A stretch of DNA of 64,000 nucleotides. It comes from Anaerotruncus sp. Lineage in GTDB: Bacteria; Bacillota; Clostridia; Oscillospirales; Ruminococcaceae. The stretch's first letter is position 1. Each line of letters opens with the position of its first letter. Below are positions 7,761-17,098 of the stretch, one piece after another. The position numbers and the translations under genes were made by a program. The DNA lies in the NCBI GenBank assembly GCA_021770005.1, contig JAETRV010000004.1, forward strand, positions 55,660 through 119,659, in the 5' to 3' direction. Below the pieces are notes generated by a model. That model ran no database searches, was not told where the DNA came from, and saw only the letters and a program-made list of their open reading frames with translations.

Positions 7761-9323
7761 ATGCCCACACTTGAATGGATCGGAAAAGAGAAGGTAGTCA
7801 ACCACCACCTGGAAGTCCCCTACCGGATTTTGGAGGGGCAGTATACATACAACGCGGAGAAGAGCGAAAATATGATTATCCGGGGGGACAATCTGGAGGC
7901 GCTCAAGGCTCTGCTGCCCCGGTATGAGGGGAAGGTCAAGTGCATCTATATTGATCCGCCCTACAACACGGGCAACGAGGGCTGGGTCTATAACGACAAC
8001 GTGAACGACCCCAGGATTAAAAAGTGGCTGGGCGAGGTAGTGGGCAAGGAAGGCGAGGACCTGAGCCGCCATGACAAGTGGCTGTGCATGATTTATCCCC
8101 GGCTGAAACTGCTCCAACGGTTGTTAGCGGAAGATGGGGCAATTTTTATAAGTATTGATGATGCTGAACAAGCTAATTTGCGGCTGATATGTGATGAAAT
8201 ATTTGGTGCAAATAAGTTTGCAGGAGTTCTTATATGGCAGAAACGGACTTCGCCTGATGCAAGGAAAAAACTAAGTAATGGTCATGAGTACATCGTCGCT
8301 TATGCAAAAAATGGGGATATTGATAGCACGTTCAATTTACTTGATATTGAGGGAAAGGACGCCGAAAAATTCAAAAATCCTGATAACGACCCCCGTGGTC
8401 CCTGGGTTTCGTCAGACTTTACTGCTCAAGGTTGGCGCCCAAATCAAATGTATGAAATCACAACCCCAAGCGGTATGAAAATGACCCCACCTGAAGGAAG
8501 GTGTTGGCGGCATTTGGAGGAAGTTTATAATACTTTACTTTCTGAGGGGCGGTTGTGGTTCGGTTCTGATGGTTGTGGCGTACCAAGGAAAAAGACATAC
8601 TTGCATGAAAAAGAAGGCAAAGGTGTATGGACTTGGTGGCCGAATAGCGAAGTAGGACATACCCAGGAAGCAACTCAAGAAGTTGCAGCAATTTTAGGGA
8701 AAGCTGTTTTTGATTATCCGAAACCGATCCGTTTGTTGACACGAATTTTTAAGATTGCCTCTGATCCAGATAGCATAGTTCTTGACTCCTTCGCTGGTTC
8801 CGGCACCACCGCTCACGCCGTTCTCAACATGAACAAAGCCGACGGCGGACACCGCAAATTCATTCTGGTGGAGATGATGGATTACGCCGAAAGCATTACC
8901 GCTGAACGGGTCAAGCGGGTCATTGACGGCTACGGAGAAGGGAAGAACGCTGTAGCGGGTACAGGCGGCGACTTCACCTTCTACGATCTCGGCCACGTCC
9001 TGCTCCTGCCCAACGGCAATTTGAACGAGGATGTGGGCGCGGAGAAAATCCGGGAGTACGTCTATTTCATGGAGACAAAATCTTCCATCGAGCCGGATAA
9101 GACGGACGAACCTTATTATATGGGCGTTCATCTGGACAGTGCCTATTATTTCTTTTATGAGCGGGACAGCCTCACCACGTTAAGCCGCGATTTCCTAGGG
9201 AACATCAAAACCAAGGCGGGCCGGTATACTATTTACGCCGACCAATGCACTCTGAGCCAATCGGAGCTGGAGCGGTGGCATATCACATTCAAAAAAATCC
9301 CACGGGACATCTCAAAGCTGTAA
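7761..9323 (+). CDS. mod: Type III restriction-modification system methyltransferase (Mod)
   Basis: DNA N6-adenine methyltransferase that also supplies sequence recognition to the ModRes complex. 520 residues. Beta-class order: catalytic motif IV DPPYNTG at 65-71, then a target-recognition region, then SAM-binding motif I FAGSGTT at 344-350. ATG 7761 has GGGGG about 7 bases upstream; an ATG 6 bases earlier is too close to it. The central part (about 8120-8770) is visibly AT-richer than both ends, which suggests a swapped recognition domain. res follows after 12 bases with its own GGAGG site. Frame is intact, with no homopolymer or short tandem tract that would suggest phase variation. Confidence 0.93.
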   Translation: MPTLEWIGKEKVVNHHLEVPYRILEGQYTYNAEKSENMIIRGDNLEALKALLPRYEGKVKCIYIDPPYNTGNEGWVYNDNVNDPRIKKWLGEVVGKEGEDLSRHDKWLCMIYPRLKLLQRLLAEDGAIFISIDDAEQANLRLICDEIFGANKFAGVLIWQKRTSPDARKKLSNGHEYIVAYAKNGDIDSTFNLLDIEGKDAEKFKNPDNDPRGPWVSSDFTAQGWRPNQMYEITTPSGMKMTPPEGRCWRHLEEVYNTLLSEGRLWFGSDGCGVPRKKTYLHEKEGKGVWTWWPNSEVGHTQEATQEVAAILGKAVFDYPKPIRLLTRIFKIASDPDSIVLDSFAGSGTTAHAVLNMNKADGGHRKFILVEMMDYAESITAERVKRVIDGYGEGKNAVAGTGGDFTFYDLGHVLLLPNGNLNEDVGAEKIREYVYFMETKSSIEPDKTDEPYYMGVHLDSAYYFFYERDSLTTLSRDFLGNIKTKAGRYTIYADQCTLSQSELERWHITFKKIPRDISKL

Positions 9324-9335
9324 GGAGGCAGCGCT

Positions 9336-11948
9336 ATGGAGCTGAAAACCTATCAGAAGCAGGTCATGGACGATCTGTCCTCCTATCTGGGCCATCTGAA
9401 CCGGGACGGCGATATGTTTGCCGCCTGGAAGGGCTACTGGATGGACAAGGACATTGCTGTTGGACTGGGCGGCGTACCGGCCTACAAGTCCGCCATTCCC
9501 GGCGTTCCCCACATCTGTACCAAAGTCCCCACCGGCGGCGGAAAGACCTTTATGGCCTGTACCGCCCTTAAACGCATTTTTGACACCATGCCCATGGACA
9601 AGCCCCAGGTTGTTGTGTGGCTTGTGCCATCGGACTCCATTCTCACCCAGACCACCCGAAACCTGTCCAACCCGGACCACGAATACCGCTTGCGGCTCAA
9701 TTTGGACTTTGCCGGACGGGTGGGGGTGTATACAAAAGAAATGCTTCTGAGCGGCCAGCAGTTCTCCCCGGACACCGTCCGGGAAATGCTGACGGTCTGT
9801 GTGCTGAGCTACGCTTCTCTGCGCATCGACAGCAAGAAAAAAGACGTGCGCAAGGTCTACCAGGAGAACGGGAATCTTTTGAAATTTGCTCAGTATTTCA
9901 AGGATGACTCTGTACTGCTGGCCGACACGCCGGATACGGCCTTGATTCAAGTGCTGCGGCATTTGTCCCCTGTGGCAGTGGTGGACGAGAGCCACAACGC
10001 CGGGTCTGATTTGAGCGTGGAAATGCTGAACAATCTGAACCCGTCCTTTGTGCTGGATTTGACCGCTACCCCCAGGAAGAACAGCAACATCCTCTCCTAT
10101 GTGGACGCGCGGGAGCTGAAGAAGGAAAACATGGTGAAGCTCCCGGTGGTGGTGTATAATCGCACCTCCCGCCAAAGTGTGATTCAGGACGCCATCCAGC
10201 TCCGCGGCAGTATTGAGCAGCAGGCGATGGCGGAAAAAGAGGCGGGCGGGGCTTACATCCGGCCTATTGTCCTGTTTCAGGCCCAGCCGAAGGTCAATGA
10301 GGCCAGTGAAACCTTCGACAAAATCAAGGCCATGCTGATAGATATGGGGATTCCAAAAGAGGAAATCGCGGTCAAAACCTCCAAGGTGGACGAATTGGGA
10401 AAAACCGACCTCATGGGCCCGGATTGCCCTATCCGGTATATTATTACCGTCAACGCCCTCAAAGAGGGGTGGGACTGCCCCTTTGCGTACATTCTGGCAT
10501 CGTTGGCCAATAAAACTTCCCGGGTGGATGTGGAGCAGATTTTGGGCCGTATTCTCCGCCAGCCCTACGCAAAACGGCACGCTTCCCCGCTATTGAACAC
10601 CTCCTATGTGCTGACTTGTTCTAATGATTTCAGAAATACCTTGGACAATATTGTGAGCGGCCTGAACATGGCGGGATTCAGCAGGAAGGATTTCCGGGTG
10701 GGCGAGGTCCCTTCCCCTGTTTCTGTGCCTAAGCAGGAGGATGCAGAGCAGATAGAATTAGGCGGAAATATCCCCGATACAGGAACAGATTCGTTTGACG
10801 ATGTCGACACAGCGGCGGTAAAAAAGGCGCTGGAGGGCGGAACAGACCAACCGGATTCTCCCCTCGGCGAGATGCTTCAGGACGCACAGCGCCAAGCAGG
10901 CAGCTACGATGCAGAGATGAAGGGGAGCGGTCATTCTGGCTTTTTGGGAGGAGAACTGGGAGAAATGTTGAACCAGAACGCCATGCAGCCACAATTTGCG
11001 GAGGAAGCGTCCGCTTTGCGTATCCCGCAGTTTTTCCTCAAAGGCACACCCGATCTATTCGGCGGGGAATATGAGCTGCTGGAAGCGGAAAACCTCTCGG
11101 AGGGCTTTTTTCTCAGCAGCCAGGATGCGCAGATCAGCTTTGAACTGGCCACCGGAGAGATGTACCGGGTAGACCTTCAGGAGAAAGGGGAGGCAATCCC
11201 CAAATATATCCGAGCATCCAAGGCGGACAGCGAATATATCCGGGAGCGGCTGGCGAAATTGCCCCCAGAGGAAAAAGTGCAGCAATGTGTTGCGCTGATT
11301 TGCGGACATCTCAACCGGAACGACCGCTATGCCGCTCAGGAGATTCGTGCATATGTCCACCGTGTGGTGGAAAATATGTCGGAGGACGAGCTGGCGGCGA
11401 TGGAGACTGCGATCCCCACCTACGCGCGAAAAATACAAGACAAGATCGACGGTCTGGAACGGGTCCATCGGACTATCCAATTTAAGAAGTGGCTGGATAG
11501 CGGGAAGATCGTTTGCAGGGAGTCCTATGCCCTGCCCCCAGTCATCACGCCTGCCGAGACGATTGATACCATCCCATATTCTCTGTACGATGCAGAGAAG
11601 GACGATATGAACCAGGAAGAACGGAATCTGATCGACATTGTGGTGGGGCTGGGCAATATCAGGTGGTGGCATCGGATCATTGAGCGCAAGGGCTTCCGGC
11701 TCAACGGGAATATCAACCATTATCCTGATTTCATGGTCATGACAAAAACTGGGAAGCTGGTGCTGATTGAATTCAAGGGCGATGACAGGGATAACAGCGA
11801 CAGCAGGATGAAACTGGAATTGGGCCGTCAGTGGCAGGCGCAGGCTGGGCCTAATTACCGCTATTTCATGGTTTTCAAGAAAAAAGAATTCGGGATTGCT
11901 GGCGCATACACAACCGATCAGTTCATAGAAATCATGAAAGAGCTGTAG
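9336..11948 (+). CDS. res: Type III restriction enzyme, Res subunit
   Basis: ATP-dependent helicase/translocase and nuclease subunit partnering Mod. 870 residues. SF2 motifs in order: Walker A PTGGGKT (65-71), motif II DESHNAG (217-223), motif III LTATP (242-246), motif VI QILGRILRQ (401-409). A PD-(D/E)xK nuclease core lies at the C terminus: YPDF (796-799) and EFKGD (812-816). The acidic, low-complexity stretch around 470-540 is probably a linker. All key residues are present, so the system looks active. The reading frame is uninterrupted and follows mod after 12 bases. Confidence 0.93.
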   Translation: MELKTYQKQVMDDLSSYLGHLNRDGDMFAAWKGYWMDKDIAVGLGGVPAYKSAIPGVPHICTKVPTGGGKTFMACTALKRIFDTMPMDKPQVVVWLVPSDSILTQTTRNLSNPDHEYRLRLNLDFAGRVGVYTKEMLLSGQQFSPDTVREMLTVCVLSYASLRIDSKKKDVRKVYQENGNLLKFAQYFKDDSVLLADTPDTALIQVLRHLSPVAVVDESHNAGSDLSVEMLNNLNPSFVLDLTATPRKNSNILSYVDARELKKENMVKLPVVVYNRTSRQSVIQDAIQLRGSIEQQAMAEKEAGGAYIRPIVLFQAQPKVNEASETFDKIKAMLIDMGIPKEEIAVKTSKVDELGKTDLMGPDCPIRYIITVNALKEGWDCPFAYILASLANKTSRVDVEQILGRILRQPYAKRHASPLLNTSYVLTCSNDFRNTLDNIVSGLNMAGFSRKDFRVGEVPSPVSVPKQEDAEQIELGGNIPDTGTDSFDDVDTAAVKKALEGGTDQPDSPLGEMLQDAQRQAGSYDAEMKGSGHSGFLGGELGEMLNQNAMQPQFAEEASALRIPQFFLKGTPDLFGGEYELLEAENLSEGFFLSSQDAQISFELATGEMYRVDLQEKGEAIPKYIRASKADSEYIRERLAKLPPEEKVQQCVALICGHLNRNDRYAAQEIRAYVHRVVENMSEDELAAMETAIPTYARKIQDKIDGLERVHRTIQFKKWLDSGKIVCRESYALPPVITPAETIDTIPYSLYDAEKDDMNQEERNLIDIVVGLGNIRWWHRIIERKGFRLNGNINHYPDFMVMTKTGKLVLIEFKGDDRDNSDSRMKLELGRQWQAQAGPNYRYFMVFKKKEFGIAGAYTTDQFIEIMKEL

Positions 11949-11979
11949 CGAATTCTTCATAGGCCCCCTGAAATCCGCC

Positions 11980-12882
11980 TCACTCGTGCGGTCTGATGTA
12001 AAGCCGGTTGAACGGGATCGAGATGCCATTGCGGTCGAACTGCCCCTTGACCTGTTCGAGCAGGTCAAATTTGAGGTTCCAGTAATCGGGTGTGGCGCAC
12101 CAGACCCGGCAACCGAGTACCACGGCCGACTCCCCATGCCCAACCATCCGCACGATCGGTTTGGGATCATCGAGCGCCTGCGGGTGCTGCGTGACAATCT
12201 CCGAAACCAACCTCTGCGCAAGCGCGAAATCGTCTTGATAGCTGATCGAAAAATCGAGGTCGAGCCTGCGCACCGGCTCGCTTGTAAAATTGGTGATCTT
12301 CGCTTTCGCTACATCCCCGTTGGGCACATGAACCACCTTGTTGTCCACCGTCTTGATCACGGTGTAGTTGAGCCGGATGTCCTGCACCGTCCCCTCGCTG
12401 CCTCCGATGTCCACATAGTCTCCGATTGAAAACGGCTTGGTGAACAGCACCGAAATCCCGCCCGCGAGATTGGAAAGGGAATCCTGAATGGCAAGCGAAA
12501 CCGCCAGGCCGAGGACACTCATCAGGGCGACCACCCATCCAATCGCGTCGGGGATCAGGATGGTCAGCGCTAGAATGCCGAGCAGCGTATAAAGGCAGAC
12601 CTGGAAGATCGAGAGGATGAAGCTGTGCAGGGTGACTTCCAGTTTTGATCTTTCGAGCAATCTGCGGGAGACCCGGACCAGCATGCGGATGAACAAGGTA
12701 CCGGCCAGCAGGATTAAGACAATGGTGAGCAGTTTTGGCGCAAATCCTTTTAGCCCGTCGAGCAGGAACCTCCATCGGTTGGGTGTATCCATTCTTGCGA
12801 TCTCGCTGACTACCTCCTGGATCTCCTCGGCGGCGGAGCTGGCTCCTGCCGCGCCCATCCCCTTAGTGGGATTCAATTCCAT
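11980..12882 (-). CDS. mscS: Small-conductance mechanosensitive channel (MscS family)
   Basis: Membrane tension-gated channel for osmotic down-shock. 300 residues: three N-terminal membrane spans (about 50-70, 90-110, 115-140), the pore helix with small residues SLAIQDSLSNLAGGI, then KPFSIGDYVDIGGSEGTVQDI, the conserved start of the beta domain, and an alpha/beta cytosolic cage. CAGGAGGG precedes ATG 12882. Its first codons overlap the end of the upstream AraC gene by 10 bases, so the two are cotranscribed; a functional link between them is not obvious. Confidence 0.92.
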   Translation of the reverse strand: MELNPTKGMGAAGASSAAEEIQEVVSEIARMDTPNRWRFLLDGLKGFAPKLLTIVLILLAGTLFIRMLVRVSRRLLERSKLEVTLHSFILSIFQVCLYTLLGILALTILIPDAIGWVVALMSVLGLAVSLAIQDSLSNLAGGISVLFTKPFSIGDYVDIGGSEGTVQDIRLNYTVIKTVDNKVVHVPNGDVAKAKITNFTSEPVRRLDLDFSISYQDDFALAQRLVSEIVTQHPQALDDPKPIVRMVGHGESAVVLGCRVWCATPDYWNLKFDLLEQVKGQFDRNGISIPFNRLYIRPHE

Positions 12883-13730
12883 AAAATGCCCTCCTGTCTG
12901 GATTGTAGTTTCTGCTGCTTATACTGGGTGGGCGGCAGGCCGGTGACCTTTTTGAACACCCGCGAAAAGTAGAGCTGGTCGCTGTAACCAACCGAGGCCG
13001 CGACTTCCGCCATCGAAAGGGTGGAGCGCTCGAGCAGCTCGCACGCCTGTGTGACCCGGAACCGGGTCAGATAGTCGTTCGGGGAAACGTCCACCTCCTG
13101 CATGAATACCCGGTAGAGGTGGCTGCGGCTGATCCCGACGTTGGAAGCAATGTCCCCCACATCGATCGGATGGGAATAATTGTGGGTGATGAACCGCACC
13201 GCACTCTCAAAATATTCCCGCATCAGGTCGCCCGAGGGATCGTGCCCGCCCTGTTCCACCAACAATGCCAGGAAGAGATAGAGCTGCCCAATCGCCCGCA
13301 GCCCAGAGGCGGAAGAGGTCCCCGAAGCCGCATAGATCGATTGGATCGCGTCGCGGACCGCGTCGGGGTCGCTGAACCGTACCACCGGCTGTTCCCGGGT
13401 AAAACGGGTCTGCGCAAGCAGGATTTTTGCGTCCGGGCCGTTGAACCCGACCCAGCAGTATCCCCATGGATCTGTCACATCAGCCGTATAGGAGACCACC
13501 GTCCCCGGATAGACCAGAAAGGTGTCCCCCGCCCCCACCTCGTAAACCGCATCCCCAACGCGGAAAACCCCTTTCCCGGAGGTGACATGGTGGATCAGGC
13601 AGTGGTCGCGCACGCCCGGACCCCAGGTATAACCTGGGTCACACTGCTGGAGCCCGCTATTATAAACCGCGACCGGCAGGCTTTCCCGCGTCTTGGTCTT
13701 GTAAGAATGTTTGAAACTTTCGGATGGCAT
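12873..13730 (-). CDS. AraC family transcriptional regulator, divergent from galK
   Basis: 285 residues: an N-terminal cupin-like sensor domain (AraC-type arm and barrel, about 20-160) and a C-terminal double helix-turn-helix domain (about 185-280) with DVGDIASNVGISRSHLYRVF and the signature VAASVGYSDQLYFSRVFKKVTGLPP. It is transcribed away from galK across a 280-base gap, so it probably controls the galactose genes in response to a sugar. AAGGGGGAG precedes ATG 13730. mscS overlaps its 3' end. Confidence 0.88.
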   Translation of the reverse strand: MPSESFKHSYKTKTRESLPVAVYNSGLQQCDPGYTWGPGVRDHCLIHHVTSGKGVFRVGDAVYEVGAGDTFLVYPGTVVSYTADVTDPWGYCWVGFNGPDAKILLAQTRFTREQPVVRFSDPDAVRDAIQSIYAASGTSSASGLRAIGQLYLFLALLVEQGGHDPSGDLMREYFESAVRFITHNYSHPIDVGDIASNVGISRSHLYRVFMQEVDVSPNDYLTRFRVTQACELLERSTLSMAEVAASVGYSDQLYFSRVFKKVTGLPPTQYKQQKLQSRQEGILWN

Positions 13731-13819
13731 GGTATCTCCCCCTTGCTTTCTAATTTAAAAGTGCGCTGTACGTTCCATTTTACTGCAACAAAAATCCATC
13801 AAAAGGGGAAAATTTTAGG

Positions 13820-13853
13820 TTGAAATTCGATCTAAAATACGCTACGATATAAT
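13820..13853 (+). promoter_or_regulatory. Putative galK promoter
   Basis: TTGAAA (13820-13825), 17 bases, TACGAT (13843-13848), overlapping a perfect TATAAT (13848-13853) that has only a weak -35. It implies a leader of about 150 bases. Confidence 0.5.
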
Positions 13854-13864
13854 TATAGAAAGAT

Positions 13865-13990
13865 GGCCTGCTGTTTTCAACAGGTGCGGCAGTTCCGCCA
13901 ATGTGTGGAACCCCCTTTGGCAGCAGGCCAGGCGATTCAGTTTCGGGCCGGGTTGGGGATGCGGGAAAGCCCCTGCTGCCAACCTCCCGC
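13865..13990 (+). promoter_or_regulatory. Structured galK leader with mutually exclusive stems
   Basis: GGCCTGCTG (13865-13873) can pair with CAGCAGGCC (13921-13929). The same CAGCAGG can instead pair with CCTGCTG at 13972-13978. The latter also lies inside a stem GGTTGG (13951-13956) with CCAACC (13979-13984), and GCGGG (13961-13965) can pair with CCCGC (13986-13990), six bases before the galK ribosome binding site (13996-14000). I do not recognise it as a known riboswitch class. Confidence 0.45.
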
Positions 13991-14011
13991 AGGATGGAGG
14001 AAAAGACAACG

Positions 14012-15295
14012 ATGCGTACCAAAGAGTTGCAGGAACAGATCCAGTCGGGCGCGCTGTCCGGCACATTCGAGTACCTTTATAAAAACGATGCGGCGCGGCA
14101 GGCAAAGCGCTATGCCAGCGCAGTTGCGGAGTTTGAACAGCTGTTTGGCGAACGAGAAGCCGAACTGTTTTCCGCTCCCGGGCGCACCGAGGTGGGCGGC
14201 AACCACACCGATCACCAGCATGGGCGGGTGCTTGCGGCAGGGGTCAACCTCGATGTGATCGCGGTTGCCGGTAAAAATGACGAGGGGATCATCCGGATCC
14301 AGTCGGCTGGATACCCGATGGATACGATCGACCTTTCCGACCTCTCGGTCCGGAAGGAGGAGACCAACTCTGCCGCCGCATTGATCCGTGGGGTTGCGGC
14401 GCGGTTCCGGGAACTGGGGATGGAGATCGGCGGGTTCGACGCCTATACCACCAGCGACGTGCTCAAAGGCTCGGGGCTCTCCTCCTCGGCGGCATTCGAG
14501 GTGCTGGTCGGCACCATCCTCAACCACTTCTACGCGGGGGAAAAGGCGTCTGCGGTGCAGATCGCGCAGATTGCACAGTATGCCGAGAACGTCTACTTCG
14601 GCAAGCCCAGCGGGCTGATGGACCAGACCGCCTCCTCGGTGGGCGGGTTCGTGACCATCGACTTTGCGGATGTCGCACATCCACAGGTCAAAAAGGTGGA
14701 GGTTGACTTTTCCAAGTCGGGCTACCAGCTCTGCATTGTCGATACCGGAGGGAACCACGCCGATCTAACCGGCGACTATGCCGCCGCGCCCGCTGAGATG
14801 AAGTCGGTCGCCGCGCAGTTTGGCAAACAGGTGCTCCGAGAGGTTGCCCCGGCGGAGTTCTATGCAAAGGTCGGTGAACTGCGCAAAAGCTGTACCGATC
14901 GCGCGCTGCTGCGTGCGGCGCATTTCTTCGCAGATGACGCGCGGGTCCCGCAAGAGGTCGCAGCGCTCGAAGCGGGTGATTTTGGCCGGTTCAGACAACT
15001 CATCATCGAGAGCGGGCACAGCTCGTTTATGTACCTGCAAAATGTTTACACCTGTAAAAACCCCAACGAACAGGGCCTGTCGCTCGGCTTGGCGGTCAGC
15101 GAGCAGATCCTCGCCGGCCATGGCGCATGGCGGGTGCATGGTGGTGGCTTTGCCGGGACAATCCAGTGCTTCGTTCCCGACAGCCTGCTCCCTACTTATC
15201 AGGCCGGTATTGAGTCGGTGTTCGGCAAGGGCAGCTGTTATGTGCTTTCGATCCGCCCGGTTGGCGGGGTGAAGGTGACGCCCGACCTGCATTGA
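14012..15295 (+). CDS. galK: Galactokinase
   Basis: ATP-dependent phosphorylation of galactose, first step of the Leloir pathway. 427 residues, a GHMP kinase. N-terminal galactose-binding signature is APGRTEVGGNHTDHQHG (usual form GRVNLIGEHTDYN), the ATP-binding GHMP motif is GSGLSSSAAFE near 153, and the C-terminal motif is HGGGFAGTIQ. The variant signature and longer length match the clostridial GalK group. GGAGG precedes ATG 14012 by 11 bases; an ATG at 13995 would put this site inside the gene. galT follows after 129 bases. Confidence 0.93.
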   Translation: MRTKELQEQIQSGALSGTFEYLYKNDAARQAKRYASAVAEFEQLFGEREAELFSAPGRTEVGGNHTDHQHGRVLAAGVNLDVIAVAGKNDEGIIRIQSAGYPMDTIDLSDLSVRKEETNSAAALIRGVAARFRELGMEIGGFDAYTTSDVLKGSGLSSSAAFEVLVGTILNHFYAGEKASAVQIAQIAQYAENVYFGKPSGLMDQTASSVGGFVTIDFADVAHPQVKKVEVDFSKSGYQLCIVDTGGNHADLTGDYAAAPAEMKSVAAQFGKQVLREVAPAEFYAKVGELRKSCTDRALLRAAHFFADDARVPQEVAALEAGDFGRFRQLIIESGHSSFMYLQNVYTCKNPNEQGLSLGLAVSEQILAGHGAWRVHGGGFAGTIQCFVPDSLLPTYQAGIESVFGKGSCYVLSIRPVGGVKVTPDLH

Positions 15296-15424
15296 CCGAT
15301 AGACGCCGCTGCATCTTTCGAGCGCAACCCGCCGCAGGTGGGCTCTTGGCGCGAGATCAGGCAGCGTCTTTGGCCGCTCGCCGCAGCGGGCGGAACACTT
15401 TTTGAAACGATGGAGGAATCAATA

Positions 15425-16402
15425 ATGGCTGAATTGAGATGGCACCCCCTCACCCAGGACTGGGTCATGATCGCTTCCCACCGGCAGGCGCGTCCGCAGA
15501 TGCCCAAGGACTGGTGCCCGTTCTGCCCGGGATCGGGCAAAGTCCCGGACGACTATGAGGTCTACGAGTATGACAACGATTTTCCGGCATTGAGCCAGCA
15601 GCCCCCTGAGCCAGACGATGTATCCAACGACTTTTTCAAGACCGCGCCCGCCTATGGAAAATGCGAGGTCGTCCTCTATTCGCCGGGCCACACCACCACG
15701 GTACCCGAACTGAGCGACGCGCATATGGGCAAGCTGGTTGATCTGTGGTGTGAGCGGTTCGAGGCCCTTCGCGCGGACGAAAAAATCAAATATGTGTTCC
15801 TGTTTGAAAACCGTGGCGAGGCGGTAGGCGTGACCATGCCTCACCCACACGGCCAGATTTACGGCTATTCGTTTATCCCCAAAAAAATCCAACTGGAAAC
15901 AGCATCCGCCAACCAGCACTATACCGCAAAAGGCCGCTGCCTGTTCTGTGACATGCTCGACGAGGAGCGCAAGGACGGCCGCCGGATCATCTTTGAAAAC
16001 GAGCATTTCACCGTGTTCCTGCCTTTCTTTACCGAGTACCCGTATGGGGTTTACATCATGTCCAAAGCGCACAAATGCTATATCACCGATTTTGATAAAG
16101 AGGAGCGTGCAGCGCTGGCGGTCACCATCAAACAGACGGTCGGAATGCTCGACAACCTGTTCGGGTTCCGGTTCCCCTACATGATGTGTATGCATAACGC
16201 GCCGGTCAACAGCGGCGACTACAGCGAAACCTACCATTTCCACATTGAGTTTTTCCCGCCCATGCGGTCGGCAGACAAGATCAAGTTCAACGCCTCTTCC
16301 GAAACAGGCGCGTGGGCACATTGCAACCCCACCTGCCCGGAGGTCACCTCCGAAGAACTGCGGCAGGCTTACCAGCGGTTCCTCGAGACCCAGAAAGATT
16401 GA
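15425..16402 (+). CDS. galT: Galactose-1-phosphate uridylyltransferase
   Basis: Exchanges UDP between UDP-glucose and galactose 1-phosphate. 325 residues of the HIT-like GalT class I fold. Zinc-type CPFCPGSGK near 31, FENRGEAVGVTMPHPHGQIY with the catalytic HPH near 140, and a second CLFCDML near 177. Starts at ATG 15425 after GGAGG. The gap from galK (15296-15424) has no gene but contains GC-rich inverted segments such as CCGC-N8-GCGG. galE is not in the window. Confidence 0.95.
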   Translation: MAELRWHPLTQDWVMIASHRQARPQMPKDWCPFCPGSGKVPDDYEVYEYDNDFPALSQQPPEPDDVSNDFFKTAPAYGKCEVVLYSPGHTTTVPELSDAHMGKLVDLWCERFEALRADEKIKYVFLFENRGEAVGVTMPHPHGQIYGYSFIPKKIQLETASANQHYTAKGRCLFCDMLDEERKDGRRIIFENEHFTVFLPFFTEYPYGVYIMSKAHKCYITDFDKEERAALAVTIKQTVGMLDNLFGFRFPYMMCMHNAPVNSGDYSETYHFHIEFFPPMRSADKIKFNASSETGAWAHCNPTCPEVTSEELRQAYQRFLETQKD

Positions 16403-16418
16403 TTCTGATTCTACAAAA

Positions 16419-16446
16419 AACAGCGGACGCAAAAGCGTCCGCTGTT
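16419..16446 (+). terminator. Terminator of galKT
   Basis: AACAGCGGACGC, AAAA loop, GCGTCCGCTGTT, followed by TTTT; perfect 12-bp stem. It can also serve the convergent gene at 16477. Confidence 0.92.
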
Positions 16447-16476
16447 TTCAGCTTGTCTATAGATGCCTAAACTAGG

Positions 16477-17034
16477 TCACCGGATCAGGCCTGCCTCGAG
16501 CACCGTCTGGGTACAGCGCAGGGTAAAATATTCCGCAAGCTCCATCCCATAGCGCACAAAAAGCGGGTCGTCCTCCCGCTCACAGAGCCGGGCGAACACC
16601 TCCCCAATCGCCTTGGGATCGCTTGGCGAAGAACGCGCCGTCAGGATGTACATAGTGAATGCCACCGAGTCAAACAGCATCTCGCTGGTCTCGGGGGATT
16701 CCTGCTCAATCTTGTTATAAAACGACGACATGGCCGACTGCGCCACGATCGAATTGGGGAACAGGTCTGCGATCACCTGGTTGACCACATAGGAAAACAG
16801 GATTTTTCGCTGGATGACTGTCCGCGCGTCATCAAACGCCCCTACCCCGAATGAGGTCAGCCCTCCATCCTTGCAGATCAGCTCCTGTGCAAACCGGAGG
16901 CCAAGCGCACGCGCCTTGTCCATGTTGCCGTTCGCCTTTTCCCGGGCAAATGCGACCGCCGCACCCTCCGCAGAATCGAACACCTTGGATACCCGTTCGG
17001 GCATAATCTTCATATCGCTGTCGTCACAACGCAT
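16477..17034 (-). CDS. Hypothetical protein, about 185 residues
   Basis: I do not recognise this protein. It is soluble, mostly alpha-helical by composition, with no signal peptide, membrane span or clear motif. An N-terminal region (FAREKANGNMDKARALGLRF) and a middle stretch (IADLFPNSIVAQSAMSSFYN) look like amphipathic helices. ATG 17034 is chosen because AAGGAGGG precedes it; the ATG at 17055 is not preceded by one. It is transcribed in the same direction as malic enzyme and the TSCPD gene and lies 64 bases after the latter. It may belong to a clostridial DUF family; I could not name one with confidence. Confidence 0.7.
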   Translation of the reverse strand: MRCDDSDMKIMPERVSKVFDSAEGAAVAFAREKANGNMDKARALGLRFAQELICKDGGLTSFGVGAFDDARTVIQRKILFSYVVNQVIADLFPNSIVAQSAMSSFYNKIEQESPETSEMLFDSVAFTMYILTARSSPSDPKAIGEVFARLCEREDDPLFVRYGMELAEYFTLRCTQTVLEAGLIR

Positions 17035-17098
17035 GTTGGAACCCTCCTTCCTCAAAAAATCGGTTCATCTATCGGATTCACGACCAGAAAATCACACT

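Noticed and set aside
9312..10580. 422-residue minus-strand open frame opposite res
   Set aside because: Antisense to the helicase motifs of Res; His-rich, no motif.
15296..15424. Possible regulatory RNA between galK and galT
   Set aside because: There are GC-rich partial inverted repeats, but the stems are short and imperfect, so I could not separate them from chance.
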